Below, in pieces: positions 52,015 to 60,370 of a stretch of 64,000 nt of DNA. Numbering within the stretch: the stretch's first letter is position 1; each line of letters starts with the position of its first letter. The stretch is from positions 33,176 through 97,175 of the IMG/VR virus record IMGVR_UViG_3300030098_006630, one strand, 5' to 3'. The notes beneath the pieces were generated by a model. The model did not search any database. It saw only the letters and a list, made by a program, of their open reading frames with translations, and was not told the DNA's origin. Both the position numbers and the translations under genes were made by a program. This stretch comes from a virus.

Positions 52015-53961
52015 ATGGCAAGTAATAAAAAAAATACCAAAAATCCTCAAAGTAAACTGTTCCGTCAACTTACGCGGCTTTTTTCTGGACCTATTACCGA
52101 CTATAGAAGGCAAAACCCTCGTAAGCTGAGACGCCGCCAGTTAGATAAGTTTAATTTTCAGTCAGCCGGAGGGTTAGAATTTAAAAAAAGCGCTTACGAT
52201 CCTTATCGTAATCTTGGAGCAGGGTTCTTCAATAATCAAAGTCGTATGGAGAGGTATATTGACTTTGATCAAATGGAATACTCACCAGAACTTCACTCTG
52301 CCCTTGATATTTATGCTGATGAGATGACTACCTCTAATGAGTTTAGCCCTTTGTTGACGATTAAATGCCCTAATGAAGAAATACGCTTTACTCTTGACAA
52401 CCTTTACCATAATGTCCTAAATATCGATTTTAATCTTTTTGGTTGGTGTCGAACAATGTGTAAGTATGGAGATTACTTTCTTTATTTAGACTTAGACGAT
52501 GAGACAGGCGTTAAGAATGTTATTGGATTGCCAGCAAAAGAGATTGAGCGCCTAGAAGGCGAAGACCCAACAAATCCAAACTACGTCCAGTTCCAATGGA
52601 ACTCGGGCGGCTTAACTTTTGAAAACTGGCAAATGGCTCATTTTCGTATTTTAGGCAACGACAAGCACGCTCCCTATGGGACTTCTGTCCTCGACCCTGC
52701 CCGTCGTATTTGGCGGCAACTGACGCTCCTTGAAGATGCTATGATGGCTTATCGTATTGTCCGAGCACCAGAAAGAAGAGTTTTCTATATTGATACTGGT
52801 AATATTTCTCCCGAAGATGTCGAACAATACATGCAGAAAGTCATGACTCAGATGAAGCGAAATCAAGTTGTAGATACCGATACTGGTCGAGTTGATCTTC
52901 GCTACAACCCTATGTCGGTTGAAGAAGATTATTGGGTTCCCGTAAGAGGAGCAACTAACACTCGCATTGAAAACCTTCCAGGTGGAACTTATACAGGAGA
53001 CATTGATGACGTTAAGTATTTGCGAGATAAGTTGTTCAGTGCGATCAAAATCCCTGCCTCTTACTTGTCCGCTACCGAGGATACCGAAGACAAGACAACG
53101 TTATCTCAGAAAGATATTCGATTTGCCCGAACAATCCAGAGACTACAGCGCTCAATCATTACAGAATTGGAAAAAATCGGGATTATTCACCTCTTCACAT
53201 TGGGCTTCCGAGGACCTGACTTAATTTCGTTTAATTTAACTTTGAATAATCCGTCGAAGATTGCAGAATTGCAAGAACTTGAACATTGGAGAACAAAATT
53301 TGAAGTTGCATCTGCCGCAACTGAAGGATTCTTTAGTAAGCGCTGGATTTTTGAGAAGTTATTTAATCTTTCTCATGAAGAGATTAATCAAATTCAGAGA
53401 GAGAAGTTTTATGATAAGGCATACGAAACCTCTCTTGAAACAACATCTGAAGATTCTTTAGGCGGCGGCGGTGCTTTCGACACCGGCGCAGGTGGCGATC
53501 TTTTTGGAGATGATGAGTCTGACGATCCTCTAGCAGATATAGATCTAGAAGAAGACCCCACTGATGCAGACTTGCCCGGACTCGACGACCCCGCCGGCTC
53601 AACAGGAGAAGACTCCCCCACCGGAGGTCTTATTACCGCCCCAGCAAAAAGAGATGATGAAAATTATAAAATAACAAAGCAAGATTTTATGAATCGTCCA
53701 AAAACCACAACCTCTAAATCTAAGCTTAAGTGGTATGAACCCGTAGATACTGACGGTCGCAAATCCACTGGTCCTCGCAAGCGTCAATGGAACGCACAGG
53801 CGACTCCCGGTATGGGACCAATGAAAAGTTTAGGTAAAGGTATAGTCGCAGAAGAACTTGCTACTACTTATAAGAAGGAAGAAGAACTTTTGTTCCAAAC
53901 AAAGCAAAGCATTGATAATCTAATAGCTGGATTGGAGAGTAAGAAAAAAGATGAAGTTTAA
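52015..53961 (+). CDS. 20: Portal protein, gp20 family
   Basis: A 648-residue protein four bases after the terminase. It matches T4-type portals: ERYIDFDQMEYSPELHSALD and YADEMTTSNEFSPLL near the N-terminus, then SVLDPARRIWRQLTLLEDAM, YRIVRAPERRVFYID, and TTLSQKDIRFARTIQRLQ. The twelve-mer forms the DNA channel and head-tail connector. Residues about 480-545 are an Asp/Gly/Pro-rich low-complexity segment, not present in T4 gp20 (524 residues), and the C-terminal tail is Lys-rich. It is followed by the head-assembly genes. Confidence 0.93.
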   Translation: MASNKKNTKNPQSKLFRQLTRLFSGPITDYRRQNPRKLRRRQLDKFNFQSAGGLEFKKSAYDPYRNLGAGFFNNQSRMERYIDFDQMEYSPELHSALDIYADEMTTSNEFSPLLTIKCPNEEIRFTLDNLYHNVLNIDFNLFGWCRTMCKYGDYFLYLDLDDETGVKNVIGLPAKEIERLEGEDPTNPNYVQFQWNSGGLTFENWQMAHFRILGNDKHAPYGTSVLDPARRIWRQLTLLEDAMMAYRIVRAPERRVFYIDTGNISPEDVEQYMQKVMTQMKRNQVVDTDTGRVDLRYNPMSVEEDYWVPVRGATNTRIENLPGGTYTGDIDDVKYLRDKLFSAIKIPASYLSATEDTEDKTTLSQKDIRFARTIQRLQRSIITELEKIGIIHLFTLGFRGPDLISFNLTLNNPSKIAELQELEHWRTKFEVASAATEGFFSKRWIFEKLFNLSHEEINQIQREKFYDKAYETSLETTSEDSLGGGGAFDTGAGGDLFGDDESDDPLADIDLEEDPTDADLPGLDDPAGSTGEDSPTGGLITAPAKRDDENYKITKQDFMNRPKTTTSKSKLKWYEPVDTDGRKSTGPRKRQWNAQATPGMGPMKSLGKGIVAEELATTYKKEEELLFQTKQSIDNLIAGLESKKKDEV

Positions 53962-54769
53962 ACATAATAAAAAAAGAAATACTGCTTTTGTATTTGAAAG
54001 TTTAACCAGGGAAGTGGTAAAAAGTATTATAAATGAAAATTTAGAAAAGAAAAATATCATCATTAATACATTAAAAAAATTCTTTAATAAAGAGACAGAG
54101 CTTTATAAAGAGCTTCAAATCTACAACTCTATTCTCGAAACTAGAGAGATGGATAAAAATACTAAAGAAAAAGTAATAAAAGAAGCAAGATTTCAACATT
54201 CTAAGCTTGATAAAGATAAGATTTTTCAATCTCAAACTGCGCTTATCAACGAAATCAATAAGACTGTGACAAAAGATCTTTTTAATAATTTTGTTCCTAA
54301 TTACAAGAACTTAGCTACTATCTATAACTTTTTAAACCTAGATGTAGCTCCTAAAAAGAAAGTTATCTTGGAAAATAAACTCGTAGAAGAGCTTAAACAA
54401 CTTGAGGAAGAAAAGAAAATCCCTACCGATAAGCTAACCTTTAATGTTTTCTTGAAGAAATATAACCAACAATATGGCGATGGACTTCTTCAAGAACAAA
54501 AGATACTCCTTAATAAATATATTACGTCTTTTTCAGATAACGGACTGGGATTAAAAGTTTTCCTAAATGAAGAAGTTGGACGTATCAAAACAAAACTTAA
54601 AAAAACACTTGACACTGAAATTGTAAGAGAAAACGAACAGATTAAAGAAAAAGTTTTTAAAGTCACCGAGATTGTTGAATCTTTTAAGAGTAAACCCGTC
54701 ACTCAAGACGTTTTAAAAAGTATTCTTAAAATACAGAACTTACTAAGTGAGCTAGAGACAAATGACTAA
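53951..54769 (+). CDS. Helical protein downstream of portal, unrecognised
   Basis: A 272-residue, highly helical, lysine- and glutamate-rich protein overlapping the portal gene by 11 bases, with GGAG before the start. It begins MKFKHNKKRNTAFVFESLTR. The T4 order places the prohead core genes 67 and 68 between 20 and 21. This protein is much larger than gp67 or gp68, and I see no clear homology. A head or core-assembly role is likely from position only. Confidence 0.6.
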   Translation: MKFKHNKKRNTAFVFESLTREVVKSIINENLEKKNIIINTLKKFFNKETELYKELQIYNSILETREMDKNTKEKVIKEARFQHSKLDKDKIFQSQTALINEINKTVTKDLFNNFVPNYKNLATIYNFLNLDVAPKKKVILENKLVEELKQLEEEKKIPTDKLTFNVFLKKYNQQYGDGLLQEQKILLNKYITSFSDNGLGLKVFLNEEVGRIKTKLKKTLDTEIVRENEQIKEKVFKVTEIVESFKSKPVTQDVLKSILKIQNLLSELETND

Positions 54770-55286
54770 ACAAATCAACATTACTTTAAAACAAAAAAAG
54801 CTTGTCGAGGTTGCTTTAGATGTCAAAAAATCTCTTGATGGAAATATTATGATTTTTGATCATAAAGATATTGATATTGTTATCATTCCCGAGGGCAAAA
54901 AGGTGGTCACCTTTCCCAAGAGCGAATACTCTAAGCACGTCTACCCTACACAAGATAAGTTATTTAATTATTTAAGGCGAGATGGCGTCATTAAATATGA
55001 CAGTATTAGAGGTGGGAATATTTTTATGTCTATGGAAGCCATTATAGCCGAGTCTGAAGAGGTGAACTCTATTGATGCAACGTTGTACTCTATTTCCAAG
55101 TTTATGATAGGAGAGAGAGAAATATTCGACTACGAATACGACATGACACAACAAGAAGAAGATTATCTGACAGAACCTACGCCGGAGGATTCTACTGCAC
55201 TGGGCGAGGTTCCCCAAGAACCAAGAAAGGGCAGTATCATCCCAGGAGTTAATCCCTACGGAATGCCTGGTCAGTATAACATGTAA
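54762..55286 (+). CDS. Unrecognised 174-residue protein in head cluster
   Basis: It overlaps the preceding gene by 8 bases. The N-terminal half has alternating strands (GNIMIFDHKDIDIVIIPEGK) and basic segments. The C-terminal third is acidic and Gly/Pro-rich (VPQEPRKGSIIPGVNPYGMP), probably disordered. No family is recognised. Position between portal and protease suggests a prohead-associated protein. Confidence 0.6.
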   Translation: MTKQINITLKQKKLVEVALDVKKSLDGNIMIFDHKDIDIVIIPEGKKVVTFPKSEYSKHVYPTQDKLFNYLRRDGVIKYDSIRGGNIFMSMEAIIAESEEVNSIDATLYSISKFMIGEREIFDYEYDMTQQEEDYLTEPTPEDSTALGEVPQEPRKGSIIPGVNPYGMPGQYNM

Positions 55287-55290
55287 TTAA

Positions 55291-55605
55291 ATGGATTTAG
55301 TTTATTTTATTCTATGCGCCTATGGAATGACGCAAATCATTCTCTACGGCTCAATATTCAATAAAATCCGACCTTCCAAAGATTGGCTCGGAGGTTTCGG
55401 AAAATTATTTCACTGCGCGATGTGCATGGGCTTTTGGGTAGGGGTTTTTCTTGCTTTTTTAAGTCCTTTTTGTTCTTTGTGGCAGTATGAACTTGCAGTT
55501 GCTAATATTTTTCTTTTAGGGTGCCTATCGTCGGGAACATCGTATATTTTAAACCGCCTTGTGAATGACGACGGAGTTTCTATCACTTTAAATAAAAATG
55601 AATGA
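55291..55605 (+). CDS. DUF1360-like small membrane protein
   Basis: A 104-residue membrane protein with two to three hydrophobic helices. It contains FHCAMCMGFWVGVFLAF, resembling the CxxCxGFW motif of DUF1360 proteins found in phages and bacteria. Function of the family is unknown. No strong ribosome binding site is visible, so it may be translated by coupling to the gene 4 bases upstream. Confidence 0.62.
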   Translation: MDLVYFILCAYGMTQIILYGSIFNKIRPSKDWLGGFGKLFHCAMCMGFWVGVFLAFLSPFCSLWQYELAVANIFLLGCLSSGTSYILNRLVNDDGVSITLNKNE

Positions 55606-55625
55606 TGCTTTAAGTGCTTAAAGAT

Positions 55626-55635
55626 ACTATTTATT
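55626..55635 (+). promoter_or_regulatory. Intergenic box ACTATTTATT, candidate late promoter
   Basis: It is preceded by TAAAGAT. From TAAAGAT through ACTATT it matches 11 of 13 positions of the extended T4 late consensus as I recall it (TATAAATACTATT). It lies 31 bases before the mini-ORF at 55666 and 133 bases before the prohead protease. On the - strand it reads AATAAATAGT. Confidence 0.45.
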
Positions 55636-55665
55636 GTGGTATTTTATATTTAGGAGTCTAATAAA

Positions 55666-55731
55666 ATGCGAAGACAAAACACACCCCAAGTTCGACGCTG
55701 TTGCAGTGGAAGCAATATCAAGCAGGGGTGA
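55666..55731 (+). CDS. Possible 21-residue basic mini-protein
   Basis: ATG 55666 follows AGGAG with good spacing and opens a 21-codon frame, MRRQNTPQVRRCCSGSNIKQ plus Gly, ending at TGA 55729-55731. It sits between the promoter-like box and a strong terminator hairpin, whose left arm lies within its last codons. It could be a real micro-protein or a leader peptide whose translation affects the terminator. Codon evidence alone cannot decide. Confidence 0.35.
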   Translation: MRRQNTPQVRRCCSGSNIKQG

Positions 55732-55746
55732 GCCCTGCTTCTTTTT
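55720..55746 (+). terminator. Rho-independent terminator before prohead protease
   Basis: A perfect 8-base stem (AAGCAGGG / CCCTGCTT) with a 5-base loop GTGAG is followed by CTTTTT. It lies upstream of the prohead protease gene and overlaps the end of the 21-codon frame. The protease ribosome binding site (AGGAAA) starts right after the T-run. Confidence 0.85.
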
Positions 55747-55758
55747 AGGAAATAAAAT

Positions 55759-56385
55759 ATGACTAAACAACTTATTAGAGAATTTTATGAACTTTGTTCT
55801 GACGGGAACTGTGTCATGGATGTATTGACCGAAAGCGAAAGAATCCGTCGTGATAACGGAGCAGTGTTTCTTGTTGGTATTTGCCAAAAAGCAGGCACAA
55901 AAAACGGAAACGGTAGAGTTTATCCTAAAAACGTCTTGGAACGAGAGATAGAACATTACCAGCAACTTGTTCGCGAAAGGCGAGCCCTTGGAGAGCTTGA
56001 CCATCCAGACGATTCTGTTATTAATCTTAAAAATGTTTCTCACCTTATTACAAAGATGTGGTGGGACGGTGATAGTGTAATGGGCAAGATCGAAGTTTTA
56101 GACACTCCATCTGGTAAAATACTCAAAGATCTTTTAAGCTGCGACATCAAGCTGGGTGTGTCTTCCCGAGGCATGGGTTCTGTTAAAGAATCTATGGGTG
56201 CCCTAACTGTAGAAGACGATTTTCAACTTATCTGTTTTGATATGGTAGCAGATCCTTCAATCGGAGAGTTTATGAACCGCACTTCCGGTCTGAATGAAAA
56301 CAAAAACCCTTCTTTCATAAAGGAACTTACCCAAGTTGATAAAATCAACTTTGCTTTGAATGATATTTTAAAGGAAACGAAATGA
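55759..56385 (+). CDS. 21: Prohead core protease, gp21 family
   Basis: A 208-residue serine protease. GELDHPDD supplies His82, and LGVSSRGMGSV supplies the catalytic Ser135 or Ser136, matching T4 gp21 and the herpesvirus-like assemblin fold. It matures head proteins after (L/I)xE sites and then digests itself and the core. Start and size match the family (T4 gp21 212 residues). It overlaps the next gene by ATGA. A terminator and a promoter-like box lie before it. Confidence 0.93.
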   Translation: MTKQLIREFYELCSDGNCVMDVLTESERIRRDNGAVFLVGICQKAGTKNGNGRVYPKNVLEREIEHYQQLVRERRALGELDHPDDSVINLKNVSHLITKMWWDGDSVMGKIEVLDTPSGKILKDLLSCDIKLGVSSRGMGSVKESMGALTVEDDFQLICFDMVADPSIGEFMNRTSGLNENKNPSFIKELTQVDKINFALNDILKETK

Positions 56386-56786
56386 AAAAAGCAGAACTAA
56401 AAAGAGCCTTAAAACCACTAGTCAAAGAATGCATCAAAGAAGTTCTCTTTGAAGATGGTGTATTGTCTGGTATTATTGCCGAAGTCGTCACAGGTCTTGG
56501 AGCAGGTCAAGTTGTCATGGAACAAAAAACCCAACAAGTTGACCAAGAAGCCCTTCTTCGCGAAAAAGCAGAGAAGATGGAAGCTCAACGACAAGCAAAA
56601 ATAAAAAGACTCAATGAAAGTTCTGGTTTGGGTAAGAAAGTCAATGTATTTGAAGGCGTTAAGCCTATGCAAGAGTCCAAACAAAGCGGTCCTTCTCCGC
56701 TTGCCGGGACAGCTCCAGGCGACAGCGGAGTTGACATTTCAGGCATTTTAAATGTCTCACGCCATAATTGGAAGGACCTCATCTAA
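56382..56786 (+). CDS. Probable prohead core or scaffold accessory protein
   Basis: A 134-residue protein starting in ATGA overlap with the protease gene. Its N-terminal amphipathic segment (LKRALKPLVKECIKEVLFE) contains IKE and LFE, possible (L/I)xE protease sites. A Glu/Gln/Lys-rich helix follows, then a Gly/Pro/Ser-rich tail with a conserved-looking end, SRHNWKDLI. In T4-like phages this slot between protease and scaffold is usually empty. A core-accessory role is inferred from context. Confidence 0.6.
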   Translation: MKKAELKRALKPLVKECIKEVLFEDGVLSGIIAEVVTGLGAGQVVMEQKTQQVDQEALLREKAEKMEAQRQAKIKRLNESSGLGKKVNVFEGVKPMQESKQSGPSPLAGTAPGDSGVDISGILNVSRHNWKDLI

Positions 56787-56795
56787 GGGAAAACA

Positions 56796-57014
56796 ATGGC
56801 AAAACCAAAAAATTTAGAAGTGACTCTTCGTCAATGCAAAGGAGACCAGAACAGATTAATTAAGCGATTTATCAAGAAATTTAAAAAATCAGGAATCCTT
56901 GACGAAGTTAAAAATCGCAGGTTTTACGAAAAACCTTCAAAGAAAAGAAGAAGAAAGAAAAATCAAAGAAAGAGAATACTTATGAAAGAACAGAAAAAAT
57001 CAGGAGTTAAATAA
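56796..57014 (+). CDS. rpsU: Phage-encoded ribosomal protein bS21
   Basis: A 72-residue, very basic protein. EVKNRRFYEKPSKKRRRKK at residues 37-55 matches the core of bacterial bS21, which has EVRRREFYEKP followed by basic residues. The upstream LRQCKGDQNRLIKRFIKK matches the first helix. The length is that of bS21 (about 70). In bacteria it sits on the 30S platform near the anti-Shine-Dalgarno and influences initiation. Phage copies are known from marine phage genomes. It has a modest AGGGAAAA site and is followed by an overlapping start, TAATG. It could replace host bS21 and favour late phage mRNA. Confidence 0.9.
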   Translation: MAKPKNLEVTLRQCKGDQNRLIKRFIKKFKKSGILDEVKNRRFYEKPSKKRRRKKNQRKRILMKEQKKSGVK

Positions 57015-57484
57015 TGGCAACTTTTCAACAATATACACCAGGGCTAGGCAGTGTAGGTAATTATCAAGTGGCAGGAGTTCCTTGGATAACAAGTTCTGTT
57101 TTACCTCCAAGCGGAAATACAGATGGTTTAAATAGCAGCACTCACCATATCAAGTTTCCTTATGTGACAAAAAGCTTTACTGTCTGCAATATAGGACAAA
57201 CTGATATTGATGTTCGACTTGCAAACGATCAAGGCTCTATTGGCATTACCAATCAAGGCGGACACGCCTTTTTGATTCCAATGTCAGGTACGGCAACGTC
57301 CAACAGAAGAGCTGAGTTCACGTTTGAAGCAAAGGTAAAAGAAATATTCATCTCTAATCGCGAAAGCGCAATAGGAGCTTTCCAGATTTTTGCTTCTTGT
57401 ACTAGGATTGATCGCAAGCACATGTTTGAACTTACAGGCTCTGGGGTCAATAGCGAGCCAGGTGACACAACAATCACACCATAA
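57014..57484 (+). CDS. Small virion structural protein
   Basis: A 156-residue beta-rich protein that begins QYTPGLGSVGNYQVAGVPW and has many Gly, Ser and Thr. Its start overlaps the bS21 stop by one base. It has no known enzyme motif and a composition like head-decoration or fibre-base proteins. Position before the fibre gene suggests a surface component. Identity is not established. Confidence 0.6.
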   Translation: MATFQQYTPGLGSVGNYQVAGVPWITSSVLPPSGNTDGLNSSTHHIKFPYVTKSFTVCNIGQTDIDVRLANDQGSIGITNQGGHAFLIPMSGTATSNRRAEFTFEAKVKEIFISNRESAIGAFQIFASCTRIDRKHMFELTGSGVNSEPGDTTITP

Positions 57485-57503
57485 GGATTTTTAAGGAAGA
57501 ATA

Positions 57504-60224
57504 ATGCCATCATTTATTGGAGCAGGAAAGTTTTTAGGCTATTGGAACGCGAGCACAAATAGTGGCTCTGCGGCTGATTTAGCACCTCCTTTGCAACCTC
57601 TTTTGGAAACCGGCGGTTATGACAGCAGTACAAGTCTAACGCCTTCTGTAGGAGACTACTGGCAAATAAACACTGCCGGAAACAACAGCGGAACGGCTAT
57701 TGATGGTATTACTGTATGGACCGTAAACGATTGGATGGTCTATACAGAAGGAAACAAGTGGGAAAGGTTAAGCGCTAGCGATACTGTAGCAGCGGTAATG
57801 GTTGGTGATGCATCTTTCCAAGGATTAAAAGACGCCCTATTAGCATCAGGAAGCGCCACCGCAGTTGCTGCTACCCACCCAGGCGGCAAAGAGGTTACGT
57901 TCGTCGCTTCTAACAACGATGGCAAGTATTTTGACGGTGACCCTCGACTTACTTATGATACGAACGCCGGAACTCTTTATGTTACTGGAAATATTTTTCT
58001 TACCGGTACTCTAGAAGCAAGCATTTTTCACACTACTACTGTTTCTTCGAGCGTTATTTACGAGAGCGGCTCTACAAAGTTTGGTGACACCAACGATGAT
58101 ACACACCAATTCACGGGCTCGGTTTATGGAAACTTGGGAATCACATCGTCTTTAGGAATGTCTGCTTCTTATTTTATGGGCGACGGTTCTCGATTAACCG
58201 GCATCCAAGGCGGCGGCTCCTCTTTGGGTAATCCTGCTTATGTAAACGCTGCTTCCTCTAGCGTGCCTTTCTGGGGCGCAGTCGATGGCTCTGGCGAATA
58301 CGGTCTTACAGGATCAGGAAGGTTTAACTTCTACTCAGGCAGCTCAGAACTTCAAGTTACCGGCAATATCCGCGCCTCAAACATGTATGTTGGAGAATAT
58401 ATTTACCACGAAGGTGACGCAGATACTTTTGTTTTTGTCAGTGACGATCAATGGATTCTACGCGCTGGTGGACAAAACATGCAACGCTGGCAGGTCGGTG
58501 GGTCTCAAGATGTTGTAGCTATTAACGATCAAAATAATGATGTAGACTTTGTGGTAGAGACAGACACTTCAGACCGCACCTTCTGGGTTGACGGCGGAAG
58601 CAACAACGTAGGAATTAAATGCGCTCCATCCGGCACATCACCGGCTCTAACCGTCTCCGGTTCAACCTTACTGGGAGAAAGTCAAACTAGCATTCACCAG
58701 TTTACAGGATCCGCTAGGTTCTCTAATTCTATCTCGGTGGGGAATGGAAGCTCAGTCGATGGAATTTATCACTGGGATGATGCGGATACTCATATTAAGT
58801 TTGAAGACGATGGAATAAACTTTACAGCCGGCGCAGCCACTCTGTTGAGCCTAGACCAAGGAACTCAAGATACAGCCATAATAGGCGCTACTGGCACAGA
58901 TGTAGACTTTAGAGTTATAACATCTGGCGAAAATCATGCTTTGTTTGTCGAAGGCTCCTCCAACAAAATATCAATGGGATACACATCGCCTACTCAAGCA
59001 AAGCTTTCTGTCTCAGGGTCTTCGCAATTTGGTAGACCAGACGGACATAACGACGAGCATTGGTTCTCTGGCTCTGTATTCGTCACGGACGACCTTCACG
59101 TAGAAGATAAAATCTATGGACTAGGAGATGCCGACACCTACATTGATTTTAATACTGACAATAAGATATCTATTGCTGCTGGCGGCTTCACAATGGCGGA
59201 GTTTGTCAGGCACGCCTCTTCAGATGATTACGTTGAAATAGGAAGCGACTCTTCCTCTGGAGGATATGACATAGATGTCCGCATAGCCACTCCAAATGAC
59301 GACAGAACACTATGGGTCGATGCGGGAAGCAACAATGTAGGTATTAAGTGCGCCCCCTCTGGCACCGTCGCCGCGCTTACCGTGTCCGGTTCGAGCGTTT
59401 TTGGTTCTGGGAGTATTAGCACTCACGAGTTTACTGGATCTATCTTTACCGACAGTAGTATTCATTTTGCGAATAGATTAGTGAACTGGGCTGATGATGA
59501 CACATACATTCAATTTGATGACGATGCAATGTCTTTTGTAGTAGGAAACGCTGCATTTATTAGCCTTTCTGAGGCAGCTGATGATACCATTACTATTAAC
59601 AATAGCGGCGCTGATATAGATTTTCAATTGAAATCTAACGGAGCTACAGGAGGCGGCGCAGGAACTAATTTAACTCATACTCTTTTCGTTGAAAGCTCTA
59701 CAGCCAGAGTCGGTATCGCTGAATCTTCACCTTCTGCTCAACTTGATGTTTCAGGTTCAGTTCGTTTCGGTATCGATTCCTCTACTTACAACGCCATGTC
59801 AGGAACCTTAGAACTGACAGGAACAATCGGAGTAAATACTCCAGCTACTGATTATTCATTATCCTTGCCTAACACAGATACCGTGGCTGGTAGAGGCATG
59901 GCGTATGCGTGGTCCACTTATTCTTCGGCTCGATATAAGGAAGGGGTAGCTACAATGTCTAATCCTATCGAAACAGCAAAAAAGCTTCGAGGGGTTGAAT
60001 TTACTTGGAAAGAATCTGGGTATCAAGATTTTGGCTTTATTGCAGAAGAAGTGGGTAAAGTATTGCCACAGTTAGTTTCTTACGAAGCAGACGGAAAATC
60101 AGCAGTTGGCATGGATTATGCCAAGATCACTTCTCTTTTGGTGGAGTGTGTCAAAAAACAGCAAACTCAACTTGAAACTCAAGAAAAACGTATCAAACTT
60201 TTAGAGAAAAAGGTAAAAACTTAA
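57504..60224 (+). CDS. Tail fibre or spike with S74 intramolecular chaperone
   Basis: A 906-residue fibre. The N-terminal 100 residues (GDYWQINTAGNNSGTAIDGI, then VNDWMVYTEGNKWERL) form a small domain frequent at phage fibre bases. The middle holds four repeated modules ending LTVSGSSxFG, each followed by a DADTYIxF-type strand. The C-terminus is the S74 chaperone of endosialidase-type fibres: YSSARYKEG with Ser808 and Lys812 as the predicted self-cleavage pair, then GFIAEEVGKVLPQLVSYEAD, MDYAKITSLLVE and a trimeric coiled coil. Host receptor binding is the expected role. Target is unknown. Confidence 0.86.
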   Translation: MPSFIGAGKFLGYWNASTNSGSAADLAPPLQPLLETGGYDSSTSLTPSVGDYWQINTAGNNSGTAIDGITVWTVNDWMVYTEGNKWERLSASDTVAAVMVGDASFQGLKDALLASGSATAVAATHPGGKEVTFVASNNDGKYFDGDPRLTYDTNAGTLYVTGNIFLTGTLEASIFHTTTVSSSVIYESGSTKFGDTNDDTHQFTGSVYGNLGITSSLGMSASYFMGDGSRLTGIQGGGSSLGNPAYVNAASSSVPFWGAVDGSGEYGLTGSGRFNFYSGSSELQVTGNIRASNMYVGEYIYHEGDADTFVFVSDDQWILRAGGQNMQRWQVGGSQDVVAINDQNNDVDFVVETDTSDRTFWVDGGSNNVGIKCAPSGTSPALTVSGSTLLGESQTSIHQFTGSARFSNSISVGNGSSVDGIYHWDDADTHIKFEDDGINFTAGAATLLSLDQGTQDTAIIGATGTDVDFRVITSGENHALFVEGSSNKISMGYTSPTQAKLSVSGSSQFGRPDGHNDEHWFSGSVFVTDDLHVEDKIYGLGDADTYIDFNTDNKISIAAGGFTMAEFVRHASSDDYVEIGSDSSSGGYDIDVRIATPNDDRTLWVDAGSNNVGIKCAPSGTVAALTVSGSSVFGSGSISTHEFTGSIFTDSSIHFANRLVNWADDDTYIQFDDDAMSFVVGNAAFISLSEAADDTITINNSGADIDFQLKSNGATGGGAGTNLTHTLFVESSTARVGIAESSPSAQLDVSGSVRFGIDSSTYNAMSGTLELTGTIGVNTPATDYSLSLPNTDTVAGRGMAYAWSTYSSARYKEGVATMSNPIETAKKLRGVEFTWKESGYQDFGFIAEEVGKVLPQLVSYEADGKSAVGMDYAKITSLLVECVKKQQTQLETQEKRIKLLEKKVKT
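58552..59790 (+). repeat. Repeated fibre modules
   Basis: Four related modules in the first fibre share a pattern of FVE or WVD, NVGI, LTVSGS and a final FG. Two of them, near 58570-58670 and 59290-59396, share GSNNVGIKCAPSGT and differ by only a few residues. The others are more diverged. Confidence 0.75.
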
Positions 60225-60270
60225 GCTCTTGATTTCATTGACAGTTGTTACGCCCCCCGTTTGCATCCTT

Positions 60271-60280
60271 AAATAGTGTT
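60271..60280 (+). promoter_or_regulatory. AAATAGTGTT box in the 146-base gap between fibre genes
   Basis: The same 10 bases occur at 45259-45268 before the fused SbcDC gene, and the exact reverse complement at 39617-39626. Here it lies 91 bases before ATG 60371, preceded by CTT to give CTTAAATA. The gap also has TTGACA at 60238 without a convincing -10, T-rich runs at 60282-60298 without a good stem, and a GGGAGAA ribosome binding site. Confidence 0.3.
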
Positions 60281-60370
60281 GCTTTTTTGCTTTTTTATGC
60301 CTACTTATTAGCGTTATGGATAGGTGTAACTTATTCATACGCATAATAACAAACAAGGGAGAAAATTATT

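Noticed and set aside
60311-60342. A hairpin GCGTTATG / CATACGC before the second fibre gene
   Set aside because: The stem is short, bulged, and has an 18-base loop with no T-run, so it is not a convincing terminator or regulatory structure.
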